Source: Vibrio fluvialis (GTDB lineage: Bacteria > Pseudomonadota > Gammaproteobacteria > Enterobacterales > Vibrionaceae). Taken from it: a stretch of DNA of 64,000 nt. The stretch is taken from NCBI RefSeq assembly GCF_900460245.1, contig NZ_UHIP01000001.1:1798001-1862000 (forward strand), written 5' to 3'. Both the position numbers and the translations under genes were made by a program. Every line of letters begins with the position of its first letter. Position 1 is the stretch's first letter. Of the stretch, positions 45,207-53,496 are shown in pieces. A model generated the notes under the pieces. It searched no databases, was not told where the DNA came from, and saw only the letters and a list, made by a program, of their open reading frames with translations.

Positions 45207-45243
45207 ATAGCTTTTGCCTATCAAAAGAACAGGTAATTGCCAC
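45207..45243 (+). promoter_or_regulatory. OxyR-type binding site upstream of grxA
   Basis: ATAG-N7-CTAT-N7-ACAG-N7-CCAC, matching the OxyR consensus ATAG-N7-CTAT-N7-ATAG-N7-CTAT in its first half exactly and partly in its second. It ends just before a TTTATT / CATAGT promoter with a 17-base spacer. This supports peroxide induction of grxA, as in E. coli. Confidence 0.7.
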
Positions 45244-45300
45244 TTTATTTTCTAATTTGGATCGGGCATAGTGGCAACAATCGAAATAAAGGAGAAAGTT

Positions 45301-45567
45301 ATGTTCGTAGTGATTTTTGGCCGCCCTGGTTGCCCTTACTGTGTACGTGCAAAAGAGCACGCAGAAACGTTGAAAGCGAAACGTGACGACTTCAACTACC
45401 GTTATGTTGATATTCACGCAGAAGGCATCACTAAAGCTGATCTAGAGAAAACTGTCGGCAAACCAGTTGAAACCGTGCCACAAATCTTCATCGATCAACA
45501 ACACATTGGCGGTTGTACAGACTTTGAAGCATACGCAAAAGAGCATCTGGGTCTGTTTGACGAGTAA
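45301..45567 (+). CDS. grxA: glutaredoxin 1
   Basis: An 88-residue dithiol glutaredoxin. The active site is GRPGCPYCVRAK (CPYC), with ETVPQIFIDQQHIGGCTDF giving the cis-Pro and glutathione-binding GGC. It reduces ribonucleotide reductase and glutathionylated proteins, using glutathione. AAAGGAG precedes the ATG by seven bases; an in-frame ATG ten codons upstream would include the ribosome-binding site. The gene has its own promoter with an OxyR site and its own terminator. Confidence 0.96.
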   Translation: MFVVIFGRPGCPYCVRAKEHAETLKAKRDDFNYRYVDIHAEGITKADLEKTVGKPVETVPQIFIDQQHIGGCTDFEAYAKEHLGLFDE

Positions 45568-45583
45568 GTTGCAGAATGCATTA

Positions 45584-45612
45584 GAACCCGCTGATATATA
45601 GCGGGTTTTTTA
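45584..45612 (+). terminator. terminator after grxA
   Basis: AACCCGCT / AGCGGGTTTTTT around GATATAT; 16 bases past the stop. Confidence 0.9.
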
Positions 45613-45734
45613 TTTGTGGATTTCCTTCAGAGAAATGTCAAACCGCAAAAATTTCACTTATCTTTTTGCATATTTACGATACAATCCTCACACTTTAACC
45701 ATTCTCTTGTTGCGCGCTTGAATCGAGCTAAATT

Positions 45735-47417
45735 GTGAATATCGACGTCGTACTTTTGCTAGACCAAAACCCTATTCTGCTGATTTTTGTTGTTCTGGCT
45801 ATCGGGCTTGCTTTCGGAAAAATCCGCTTTGGCAGCCTGCAGTTAGGTAACTCTATTGGTGTTCTGATCACGGCCCTGATCATGGGACATCTCGGTTTTA
45901 CGTTTAACGCCGAGGCGTTGACGATAGGCTTCATGCTGTTCATTTACTGTGTAGGCATTGAAGCGGGTCCGAACTTTTTTGGCATCTTTTTTCGCGACGG
46001 TAAACACTACCTCGTACTCAGTCTTGTGGTTCTGGTTACCGCAACGGTTCTGACGTATATCTCAAGTCACTATTTCAATCTCGATTTCGGTCTTGCTGCC
46101 GGCATGATGGCGGGCGCTCTGACATCAACGCCTGTATTAGTTGGTGCGCAGGATGCCCTGAACTCTGGCCTTTCCTCGATTCCGCGCAATATGGATCTGT
46201 CGTTGGTGCTGGAAAATGTCTCTGTTGGCTACGCGATGGCTTACCTGATTGGTCTTATTAGTATGATCATGTTCGCCAAGCTGCTGCCAAAGATTCAAAA
46301 ACAGAATTTATCCGATTCCGCTCAACAGATTGCGCAGGAGCGCGGCCTTGGGGGCAGCAGCCAACGTAAAGTCTATCTGCCGATTATTCGCGCTTATCGC
46401 GTCGGTCCGGAGCTTATCAACTGGGTAGACGGTCGAAATCTGCGTGAACTTGGCGTTTATCGCCAAACAGGCTGTTACATCGAACGTATCCGTCGCAACG
46501 GTATTCTTGCCCATCCCGATGGCGATGCCATTTTGCAGGAAGGTGACGAGATTGCTTTGGTGGGTTTCCCAGACAGCCATGCGCGTCTCGACCCAAGCTT
46601 TCGTAACGGCAAAGAAGTATTTGACCGTAACCTACTCGACCTGCGCATTTCGGAAGAAGAGATCGTGGTGAAAAGTGACAGCATTGCGGGCAAACGTCTG
46701 TCGGATCTTAACCTGTCAGAATACGGCTGTTTCTTAAACCGCGTAGTCCGCGCGCAGATTGAGATGCCAATGGACCTCGACATCGTCTTGGCAAAAGGTG
46801 ATGTATTGCAGGTCAGTGGCGAGAAAAGCCGCGTGAAAGGTCTGGCGGATAAAATCGGTTTTATCTCGATTCACAGCCAAATGGCCGACCTGCTGGCATT
46901 CTGTAGTTTCTTTATTCTGGGTATTCTGTTCGGTCTGGTGACCATGACCTTTGGTCAGGTGTCATTCAGCCTGGGTAACGCGGTAGGACTTCTGTTGTCG
47001 GGCATCACACTCGGTTTCTTGCGTGCTAACCACCCAACCTTTGGTTATGTACCACAAGGTGCCCTGAATATGGTTAAAGATCTCGGCTTAATGTTCTTTA
47101 TGGTCGGTATCGGTCTGAGTGCCGGCGGCAAAATGTTTGAACATCTGTCCGAAGTCGGTCCTCAGGTTATTGGCCTGGCATTTATCGTCAGTGTTCTGCC
47201 CGTAGTGTTTGCCTATCTGGTGGGCGCGCACATTCTGAAGATGAACCGCGCACTGCTGTTTGGTGCCATCATCGGTGCCCGCACCTGTGCGCCAGCAATG
47301 GACATCGTGAACGAGTACGCTAAGTCCACCATTCCGGCATTGGGTTATGCCGGTACTTACGCTATCGCCAACATTCTGATGACGCTGGCAGGTACGATAC
47401 TGATCCTGCTCAGCTAG
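45735..47417 (+). CDS. ybjL: YbjL-type transporter (aspartate-alanine exchanger family)
   Basis: A 560-residue inner-membrane protein of the AAEx family. It has about five TM segments, a central soluble region with two RCK_C (TrkA-C) domains (about 200-380, e.g. [15 protein letters not shown] and [12 protein letters not shown]), and about five more TM segments, with the repeated motifs [20 protein letters not shown] and [15 protein letters not shown] in the two halves. This matches YbjL in E. coli, recently linked to amino-acid export. A GTG start follows a weak GAG. It stands alone with a terminator. Confidence 0.9.
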   Translation: MNIDVVLLLDQNPILLIFVVLAIGLAFGKIRFGSLQLGNSIGVLITALIMGHLGFTFNAEALTIGFMLFIYCVGIEAGPNFFGIFFRDGKHYLVLSLVVLVTATVLTYISSHYFNLDFGLAAGMMAGALTSTPVLVGAQDALNSGLSSIPRNMDLSLVLENVSVGYAMAYLIGLISMIMFAKLLPKIQKQNLSDSAQQIAQERGLGGSSQRKVYLPIIRAYRVGPELINWVDGRNLRELGVYRQTGCYIERIRRNGILAHPDGDAILQEGDEIALVGFPDSHARLDPSFRNGKEVFDRNLLDLRISEEEIVVKSDSIAGKRLSDLNLSEYGCFLNRVVRAQIEMPMDLDIVLAKGDVLQVSGEKSRVKGLADKIGFISIHSQMADLLAFCSFFILGILFGLVTMTFGQVSFSLGNAVGLLLSGITLGFLRANHPTFGYVPQGALNMVKDLGLMFFMVGIGLSAGGKMFEHLSEVGPQVIGLAFIVSVLPVVFAYLVGAHILKMNRALLFGAIIGARTCAPAMDIVNEYAKSTIPALGYAGTYAIANILMTLAGTILILLS

Positions 47418-47472
47418 TGTTTTTTCCTTTCTCGGGCAACGTTTCTCTGTATCGCATTGCCCGAGAAGCAAT

Positions 47473-47502
47473 AAAAAAGGCGCTGATTTCAGCGCCTTTT
47501 TT
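47473..47502. terminator. terminator between ybjL and fabV
   Basis: AAAAAAGGCGCTGA / TCAGCGCCTTTTTTT; serves two convergent genes. Confidence 0.9.
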
Positions 47503-47517
47503 TATGTATCTATCGCA

Positions 47518-48720
47518 TTAGATGTCGATAACGTCGAAGCTAACCTCTGGGTTAACGTCTGCATCGTAGTCCACGCCTTCGATACCAAAACCGAACAGTT
47601 TCAGGAACTCTTCTTTATACAGTTCGTAATCTGTCAGTTCTTTCAGGTTTTCAGAAGTGATTTGTGGCCACAGGTTACGGCAGTGCTGTTGAATGTCATC
47701 ACGCAGTTCCCAGTCATCCAGGCGCAGACGGTTCTTCTCGTCAGTTTCTGGCGCGCTGCCGTCTTCTTTGTAAAGACGCTCATTGAACAGACGGAAAATC
47801 TGCTCCATACAGCCTTCGTGAATGCCTTCTTCACGCATTTTCTTGAAGACCATTGCGATGTACAGAGGCATAACAGGAATCGCTGAGCTTGCCTGAGTCA
47901 CAACAGATTTCAGTACCGCTACGTTTGCCGAGCCGCCTTTCGCAGCCAGTTTCGCATTCAGGGCCGCAGATGCACGGTCCAGATCCATCTTCGCACGACC
48001 CAGAGCACCATCCCAGTAGATAGGCCAAGTCAGCTCAGTACCGATGTAGCTGTATGCCACCGTCTTACAACCGTCTGCCAGAACGCCCGCTTCTTCCAGC
48101 GCTTGCATCCACAGCTCCCAGTCCTGACCGCCCATGACAGTAATCGTATCTTCGATTTCCTGTTCAGTTGCTGGCTCAACGCTGGCTTCGATGATCACAT
48201 CTTTGTTGGTATCAACCGCTGTAGAGGTGTAAGTTTCGCCAATCGGCTTCAGTGCAGAACGAACCAGTTCACCGGTTTCCGGCATTTTACGCACTGGAGA
48301 TGCCAGTGAGTAAACCACCAGGTCAATCTGACCCAGATCTTGTTTAATCAGTTCAATCGCTTTCTGTTTAGCTTCGTTCGAAAACGCATCGCCATTCAGG
48401 CTTTTTGCGTACAGGCCTGCTTCGTGAGCCAGTTTGTCAAACGCTGCTGCGTTGTAGAAACCCGCTGTACCAGGTTTCTTGTCTGTACCTGGTTTTTCGA
48501 AGAATACACCGATAGTCGCTGCACCGCCGCCGAATGCCGCCGCGATACGAGAAGAGAGACCATAACCACTAGAAGAGCCGACAACAAGCACACGCTTAGG
48601 CGCGTTCTTGATTGGACCTTGTGCTTTAGTGTAAGCAATTTGTTCTTTTACGTTAGCTTCACAACCCACTGGGTGCGTTGTTGTACAGATAAATCCGCGA
48701 ATTTTAGGTTTGATGATCAT
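47518..48720 (-). CDS. fabV: trans-2-enoyl-ACP/CoA reductase FabV
   Basis: A 400-residue enoyl reductase that completes the elongation cycle of fatty-acid synthesis with NADH and is resistant to triclosan. N-terminal [31 protein letters not shown]; nucleotide binding [22 protein letters not shown]; catalytic Tyr235-x8-Lys244 in [16 protein letters not shown], the pattern that separates FabV from FabI. AAGGAA lies ten bases before the ATG at 48720. It faces ybjL and is followed at a distance by fadE, so it is not in one operon with it. Confidence 0.96.
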   Translation of the reverse strand: MIIKPKIRGFICTTTHPVGCEANVKEQIAYTKAQGPIKNAPKRVLVVGSSSGYGLSSRIAAAFGGGAATIGVFFEKPGTDKKPGTAGFYNAAAFDKLAHEAGLYAKSLNGDAFSNEAKQKAIELIKQDLGQIDLVVYSLASPVRKMPETGELVRSALKPIGETYTSTAVDTNKDVIIEASVEPATEQEIEDTITVMGGQDWELWMQALEEAGVLADGCKTVAYSYIGTELTWPIYWDGALGRAKMDLDRASAALNAKLAAKGGSANVAVLKSVVTQASSAIPVMPLYIAMVFKKMREEGIHEGCMEQIFRLFNERLYKEDGSAPETDEKNRLRLDDWELRDDIQQHCRNLWPQITSENLKELTDYELYKEEFLKLFGFGIEGVDYDADVNPEVSFDVIDI

Positions 48721-48877
48721 ATTCAACTTCCTTCAAAAATCTTCGCTAGGATAAAAGTTTCGCCCGCAGTTCGCATCCTATTTCTGTAAAAATGCCTTCA
48801 TTTAGCAAGTGGTTGGAGCACTCGACGCTGAAATTTCCAGCAAGTTACCCTGTTTTTCCGAGTGCGGCTTACAAACT

Positions 48878-48906
48878 AAAGAAGGCTTCGATGAGGAAGC
48901 CTTCTT
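48878..48906 (-). terminator. terminator after fadE
   Basis: GAAGGCTTC / GAAGCCTTC, nearly perfect, followed on the minus strand by TTTA; 22 bases after the fadE stop. Confidence 0.75.
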
Positions 48907-48927
48907 GGATGGACACGAACGATTCAA

Positions 48928-51210
48928 TTAAGCGACGTTATTTAGCTTAGGTTTACTATTCTTATTGGTCAAAACTTCGGAGAAATCGTGACTAAAGTGG
49001 TCAACCTGTATCGCTTTGTAGCGCAGTTTGTCGGCAGCCAGAATCGCTTCAACTTCATCCGCTGTCAGCACACCTGCCGCTTTGGCTTGCTCAAGACGGT
49101 CACCCAACAAACCTTTGCGAGCCACCTTGCCTTCTTTCACACCTTTTGCCAACTGACGTTCCAGCCCTTTGATGCTGTACATCGCCAGGAAAGCTTTTTC
49201 CATCAGACCGACACTGTCATTCTCATCTTTACCGATGTAGCACAACTGTGTCAGACGATCACGGTGCGCCCCCGGAGTCATCAGGCTATCTGCAATGTTC
49301 AGCGTCAGATTGTCGCTTGGCGCATCGAAATGGTTACCAAATGGGAACAACAGGCCTTTGAGCAGTTTGCCAACAGACTTAATCGGATAGTTACGATACG
49401 CTTCATTCAACGACTTCGCCGCGTGGTGCAAACAGTATTGCATTGAGTAGTGTACGTAATTCAGATCCGCCTGCTGACGACCTTCGTCTTCATAGCGTTT
49501 CAAGACGGCAGACGCCATGTACAGATAGCTCAGACCATCCCCCAGACGCGCTGAAATCATCTCTTTACGTTTCAGCTCACCACCCAGTGTCAGCATGGCG
49601 AAATCTGCACTCACCGCTAAAGCGCGGCTCAGGCGGGTCATTTGCTTGTAGTACTGTTTCGTTGGGCCACTCATATCGGCTTTGATAAAGCGCGAACCTG
49701 TCACCGCCGCACCAAACGCGCCAAAGGTGTTTTTGGTTGCATGAGCAATGTGCTTGAACAACAGCTCATCAAACTCTTTCGCACCTTGTTTCTCATCCGG
49801 GTTCGCCGCAGCTTCCATCTCTTTCAAAACATAAGGATGACAACGAGTGGCTCCCTGACCAAAGATCATCAGGTTACGGGTCAGAATGTTGGCGCCTTCA
49901 ACGGTAATCGCCACTGGCACACCGAGATAATGACTCGACAAGTAGTTCATCGGGCCTTCCTGAATCGCACGCCCAGAGTGAATATCCATCGAATCATTCA
50001 GAATAGTCCGCGCGATCTCCGTCATGTGATATTTGGCAATTGCCGTCACAATCCCCGGTTTTTCTTTCAGATCCAACGACGTGGTGGTCAGTGTGCGCGT
50101 CGCTTCCAACAAATAAGTCAAACCACCGATGCGGCCCATGGCTTCGGCAACACCTTCAAACTTACCGATCGACATGCCGAACTGTTTGCGCACATAAGCA
50201 TAAGCACCTGTGGTTCGCGCCGTCAGATGGCCGATGGCCGTACCTAGTGCTGGTAGCGAAATACCACGACCCGCAGACAGACATTCCACCAGCATACGCC
50301 AACCTTTACCGGCGTAATCCACACCACCGATCAGCCATTCCATCGGGATAAACACATCCTGACCGCGCGTTGGACCGTTCATGAAAGCCAAACCAAGCGG
50401 ATCATGACGCTCACCGATTTCAACACCTTCGTGGTCGGCAGGAATCAGTGCACAGGTAATACCGATATCGACTTTGTCTCCCAGCAGTTTATCCGGATCG
50501 CTCATCTTAAACGCCAGACCCAGCACCGTCGCAACAGGAGCCAAGGTGATGTAGCGTTTATTCCAACTGATGCGAACACCCAGTACTTCCTTGCCTTCGT
50601 GCTTGCCGTAACACACGATACCCTGATCCGGAATACCACCAGCGTCAGAGCCCGCTTCTGGGCCAGTCAGTGCGAAACACGGAATATCCGTACCGTCAGC
50701 AAGACGCGGCAGCCAGTAATCTTTTTGTTCTTGAGTACCGTAGTGTGAAAGCAGCTCACCCGGACCCAATGAGTTTGGCACCATGACGGAGACCGCAGTA
50801 CTGATGCTGCGCGTTGCAATGCGAGTTACGATGGTTGAGTTCGCCAGAGCAGAAAACTGACGGCCACCGTACTCTTTGGAGATAATCAAAGAAAAGAAAC
50901 GCTCTTTACGCAGGTAATCCCAAACTTCTTTAGGCAAATCGCGATCGTGCTTAACAATCTTATGATCATCAAGCATGGACAGCAGGGTTTCCAACTCATT
51001 GTCCATGAAGGATTGCTCCTCCGCACTCAGAGTCGGTTTCGGGTAGTGATGCAGTTTTTTGAAATCTGGCTTGCCAGAGAACAGCTCACCATCCCACCAA
51101 ACGCTCCCCGCTTCCATCGCTTCTTTTTCGGTGTTCGAAAGCGGTGGCAGTACCTGTTTAAACAGTTTAAAAGCGGGGTCGCTAATCCATTTTCTTCGTA
51201 GAGAGCACAT
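48928..51210 (-). CDS. fadE: acyl-CoA dehydrogenase FadE
   Basis: A 760-residue long-chain acyl-CoA dehydrogenase, the first step of beta-oxidation. It lacks the long N-terminal membrane part of E. coli FadE (814 residues). FAD and acyl-CoA motifs: SISTAVSVMVPNSLGPGELLSHYGTQEQKDYWLP, CFALTGPEAGSDAGG, IPMEWLIGG, VECLSAGRGISLPALG and NDSMDIHSGRAIQEGP. The DUF1974 domain forms the C-terminal part (about 480-730). It lies 56 bases downstream of a PsrA-type TetR gene, probably cotranscribed. A FadR-like half-site is seen before the start but not a full operator. Confidence 0.95.
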   Translation of the reverse strand: MCSLRRKWISDPAFKLFKQVLPPLSNTEKEAMEAGSVWWDGELFSGKPDFKKLHHYPKPTLSAEEQSFMDNELETLLSMLDDHKIVKHDRDLPKEVWDYLRKERFFSLIISKEYGGRQFSALANSTIVTRIATRSISTAVSVMVPNSLGPGELLSHYGTQEQKDYWLPRLADGTDIPCFALTGPEAGSDAGGIPDQGIVCYGKHEGKEVLGVRISWNKRYITLAPVATVLGLAFKMSDPDKLLGDKVDIGITCALIPADHEGVEIGERHDPLGLAFMNGPTRGQDVFIPMEWLIGGVDYAGKGWRMLVECLSAGRGISLPALGTAIGHLTARTTGAYAYVRKQFGMSIGKFEGVAEAMGRIGGLTYLLEATRTLTTTSLDLKEKPGIVTAIAKYHMTEIARTILNDSMDIHSGRAIQEGPMNYLSSHYLGVPVAITVEGANILTRNLMIFGQGATRCHPYVLKEMEAAANPDEKQGAKEFDELLFKHIAHATKNTFGAFGAAVTGSRFIKADMSGPTKQYYKQMTRLSRALAVSADFAMLTLGGELKRKEMISARLGDGLSYLYMASAVLKRYEDEGRQQADLNYVHYSMQYCLHHAAKSLNEAYRNYPIKSVGKLLKGLLFPFGNHFDAPSDNLTLNIADSLMTPGAHRDRLTQLCYIGKDENDSVGLMEKAFLAMYSIKGLERQLAKGVKEGKVARKGLLGDRLEQAKAAGVLTADEVEAILAADKLRYKAIQVDHFSHDFSEVLTNKNSKPKLNNVA

Positions 51211-51266
51211 TGTTCAGATCCTTTTGTTCACTGGTCTTAAATCACGTTATTTAAATTATAGTTTCG

Positions 51267-51893
51267 TTATTGTGCGGCTACTCCGGCCGCTAAGTATGGA
51301 ATGATCTGGTCGACAACGGTTTTCGCATCCACCTTATTTCCAAAATCGTTTTCGGCAATCTCGGCCAGAGCCTGGCTCGATGCCATCGTGAATACACACG
51401 TACCCAGCGTAAAATGCAGTCGCCAGAACAGGGTTTCACGCGTCAGGTTCGGATTGGCTTTCATCACCGATTCAATGAACAGCGACAACACATCATCGTA
51501 ACGGGTGGTGATAAACCAACGCAGGTGACCCTGTACATCGGTATAGCCACGTCCAATCAGCAACATAAAACGGCTGGTACCGTTCGGACGAATATCGTTG
51601 AGTGCACGCAGCGGACCGCGCAGCGATTCAAACACATCTGCCATGCTGTATTCATCACGCAGATTCAGATTTATCAAGGCATCGTGCACCGCAGGCATGA
51701 ATGCTTCTAGATAGCGGTTCAATACTGCACGCACCAATGTTTTTTTGTCACCAAAGTGGTAATTGACCGACGCCAAGTTCACGTTCGCTTTGCTGGTAAT
51801 GGTCCTCAGCGATGTATCGTTAAACCCGTATTCCGCAAACAATCCTTCTGCGACGTCCAGTATCTTATCCTTCGTACTACTTCTTGGTGCCAT
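51267..51893 (-). CDS. psrA: TetR-family repressor, PsrA type
   Basis: A 208-residue TetR/AcrR regulator. The N-terminal helix-turn-helix is TKDKILDVAEGLFAEYGFNDTSLRTITSKANVNLASVNYHFGDKKTLVRAVLNRYLEAF. The C-terminal domain (DUF1956/TetR_C-like) contains RFMLLIGRGYTDVQGHLRWFITTRYDDVL. It precedes fadE in the same direction. A PsrA-type operator overlaps its own promoter, which fits the fatty-acid-responsive PsrA of Pseudomonas and Vibrio. The ATG at 51893 is the usual start; the longer frame is rejected. The symbol is given for this combined evidence. Confidence 0.83.
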   Translation of the reverse strand: MAPRSSTKDKILDVAEGLFAEYGFNDTSLRTITSKANVNLASVNYHFGDKKTLVRAVLNRYLEAFMPAVHDALINLNLRDEYSMADVFESLRGPLRALNDIRPNGTSRFMLLIGRGYTDVQGHLRWFITTRYDDVLSLFIESVMKANPNLTRETLFWRLHFTLGTCVFTMASSQALAEIAENDFGNKVDAKTVVDQIIPYLAAGVAAQ

Positions 51894-51908
51894 TTCAATC
51901 ACTCGTAT

Positions 51909-51921
51909 CAAACATATGTTT
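51909..51921 (-). promoter_or_regulatory. PsrA-type operator before psrA
   Basis: CAAAC ATAT GTTT, matching the PsrA consensus (G/C)AAAC-N2-4-GTTT(G/C) except the last base. It sits 15 bases before the start codon and just past the -10, ideal for autorepression. Confidence 0.7.
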
Positions 51922-51923
51922 AA

Positions 51924-51952
51924 AATATACCTTTGACACACATGGTTAACAA
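51924..51952 (-). promoter_or_regulatory. psrA promoter
   Basis: On the minus strand TTGTTA, 17 bases, TATATT. The PsrA box lies directly downstream of the -10 element. Confidence 0.6.
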
Positions 51953-52063
51953 GTAGTTAACATCACATTTTTTACTCATGGTCCGACCAGGAGACATTTT
52001 CTACACGCAACTTTTTGATCCAGCTCTAATTCATAAAAAAGTGAAGTTTTTTTATCTTTTCTG

Positions 52064-52091
52064 GGAACTCTTTTTGTGAAGCCCGGTCTGA
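52064..52091 (+). promoter_or_regulatory. sigma-E promoter of vrrA
   Basis: GGAACT (52064-52069), 17 bases, TCTGA (52087-52091): a good match to the sigma-E elements GGAACTT and TCTGA. The start would lie at about 52098. Confidence 0.78.
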
Positions 52092-52097
52092 ATTATC

Positions 52098-52233
52098 GTA
52101 GTTGGCAGAGCTTTAAGAGTTTTACAGGCCGTCGAACTTTCTTCTTTCACTGACAACTGACATTTACGCTGCTTTTTCTTATTAACTCCTATGTTTGTAT
52201 CAGCCCGGATCGACTTTGTTCCGGGCTTTTTTT
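52098..52233 (+). ncRNA. vrrA: VrrA small RNA
   Basis: About 136 bases from the expected sigma-E start to a strong terminator (AGCCCGG / CCGGGCT then seven T). No coding frame fits. In V. cholerae VrrA is a sigma-E-dependent sRNA of about 140 bases between a TetR gene and a DUF1496-side gene, which represses outer-membrane proteins such as OmpA and OmpT and triggers vesicles. Position, length, promoter and terminator all agree. The primary sequence itself was not compared. Confidence 0.8.
52202..52233 (+). terminator. terminator of vrrA
   Basis: AGCCCGG atcgactttgtt CCGGGCT TTTTTT, just upstream of the desulfhydrase gene. Confidence 0.9.
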
Positions 52234-52285
52234 CATCTGGCGATCAAGGCACACTACACATCACTGTTTTTGCTGACGGATAAAC

Positions 52286-53197
52286 ATGAAGCTCGCCCAC
52301 AGCCCTATCACTTATCACCACTTTGCCAATCTTTCGTTTCACCTCAAGCGAGACGACCTGCTTCATCCTCAGTTCAGTGGCAACAAAGCGCGTAAATTCA
52401 TGGCGCTGTTTGAGGGCCAGTATTCAACAATAACCACGTTGATCAGTTACGGTTCCGCGCAAGCTAACTCGCTCTATTCTTTAGCAGCCCTCGCCCGCCT
52501 GCGAAACTGGCAACTGGAGTTCTATGTCGACCATATCCCCGCTTGGCTGAAAGCTACGCCGATTGGCAACTACCGGGCCGCACAGGAGCTGGGCGCACGA
52601 ATCATCGAGACCCGGCCTTTGGGTGAGCATCATCCGCGTGACTATATTGCTCAAATTCGCCAACCGGATGACTCGTGTCTTTTTGTTGAGGAAGGTGGAC
52701 GCAGCACTATCGCCGAACAAGGTGTCATTCAACTTGCCAATGAATTATTGGCATGGATAGAGCAGCAGCCAAAACAGGCGTGGCGGGTGGCGTTGCCGTC
52801 AGGTACCGGTACCACAGCGTTGTTCCTGCATAAAGCCCTATCCGAGTACGATATAGAAGTGGTGACCTGCCCTTGCGTAGGTGGCGAGGCTTATCTTGTT
52901 GAGCAATGTATCGAGCTGGGGGAGACATCCCATCCAGTGATCATCAATGCTTCATCCAAGCACCGCTTTGGTCGCCTTTATCAGCAGGACTACGAGATTT
53001 GGCTGGCTCTACACAATCAGACAGGTGTCGAATTTGATTTACTCTATGACCCGCTAATGTGGCGCAGCCTGCTGGAATGGCTGCCTACTCAGCCACATAA
53101 GTCATTGATTTACATCCATCAGGGTGGATTGCTGGGTAATGAGAGCATGCTTCCACGCTATCGGCGTCAATTTGGCAAAAATGAACAGCAAGAGTAA
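52286..53197 (+). CDS. ACC deaminase/D-cysteine desulfhydrase family protein
   Basis: A 303-residue PLP enzyme (fold type II). The Schiff-base Lys34 lies in HPQFSGNKARKFMAL, followed by LISYGSAQANSLYSLAALA and VALPSGTGTTALFLH, the phosphate-binding loop. This is the pattern of 1-aminocyclopropane-1-carboxylate deaminase and D-cysteine desulfhydrase. Physiologically it most likely degrades D-cysteine or a related amino acid to pyruvate, ammonia and sulfide; the precise substrate cannot be told. No strong ribosome-binding site precedes the ATG. The small DUF1496 gene follows by 24 bases. Confidence 0.86.
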   Translation: MKLAHSPITYHHFANLSFHLKRDDLLHPQFSGNKARKFMALFEGQYSTITTLISYGSAQANSLYSLAALARLRNWQLEFYVDHIPAWLKATPIGNYRAAQELGARIIETRPLGEHHPRDYIAQIRQPDDSCLFVEEGGRSTIAEQGVIQLANELLAWIEQQPKQAWRVALPSGTGTTALFLHKALSEYDIEVVTCPCVGGEAYLVEQCIELGETSHPVIINASSKHRFGRLYQQDYEIWLALHNQTGVEFDLLYDPLMWRSLLEWLPTQPHKSLIYIHQGGLLGNESMLPRYRRQFGKNEQQE

Positions 53198-53221
53198 TCT
53201 AGGCGCAAAAGGAGCCCGTTT

Positions 53222-53491
53222 ATGATCAAATCCATTGGTGTATTTACAGCTATCGTTATAGCAAGCACTGTTCAGGCAAATACGGTGTCTACGTCTACCC
53301 AACAAAATACACTGTTGATGGATGGCAGCATCGGCAAGCGCGTTTGCTATTACGAAGATAAAGCGTATTCAGAAGGTTCGGTCGTTCAGATAGGGCAAGT
53401 GTATATGATATGTCAGCGAGCCAATGATTTTGAAACCAATGGCCCGCTGAAATGGGTGGTGTTACAACAGGAAAAGCCGAAAGCGCCTTAA
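53222..53491 (+). CDS. DUF1496 family exported protein
   Basis: An 89-residue protein with a signal peptide (MIKSIGVFTAIVIASTVQA) and a short mature domain: GKRVCYYEDKAYSEGSVVQIGQVYMICQRAND then KWVVLQQ. Two cysteines probably form a disulfide. This is the DUF1496 pattern (YnjH in E. coli), function unknown. AAAAGGAG precedes the ATG. The stop is five bases before the convergent gabD stop. Confidence 0.85.
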   Translation: MIKSIGVFTAIVIASTVQANTVSTSTQQNTLLMDGSIGKRVCYYEDKAYSEGSVVQIGQVYMICQRANDFETNGPLKWVVLQQEKPKAP

Positions 53492-53496
53492 ATCGG

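Noticed and set aside
49642..50247. 201-codon plus-strand frame within fadE
   Set aside because: Antisense to the catalytic core of FadE; no ribosome-binding site, no recognisable domain.
51211..51266. FadR operator upstream of fadE
   Set aside because: Only a CTGGTC half-site is seen; the second half does not match.
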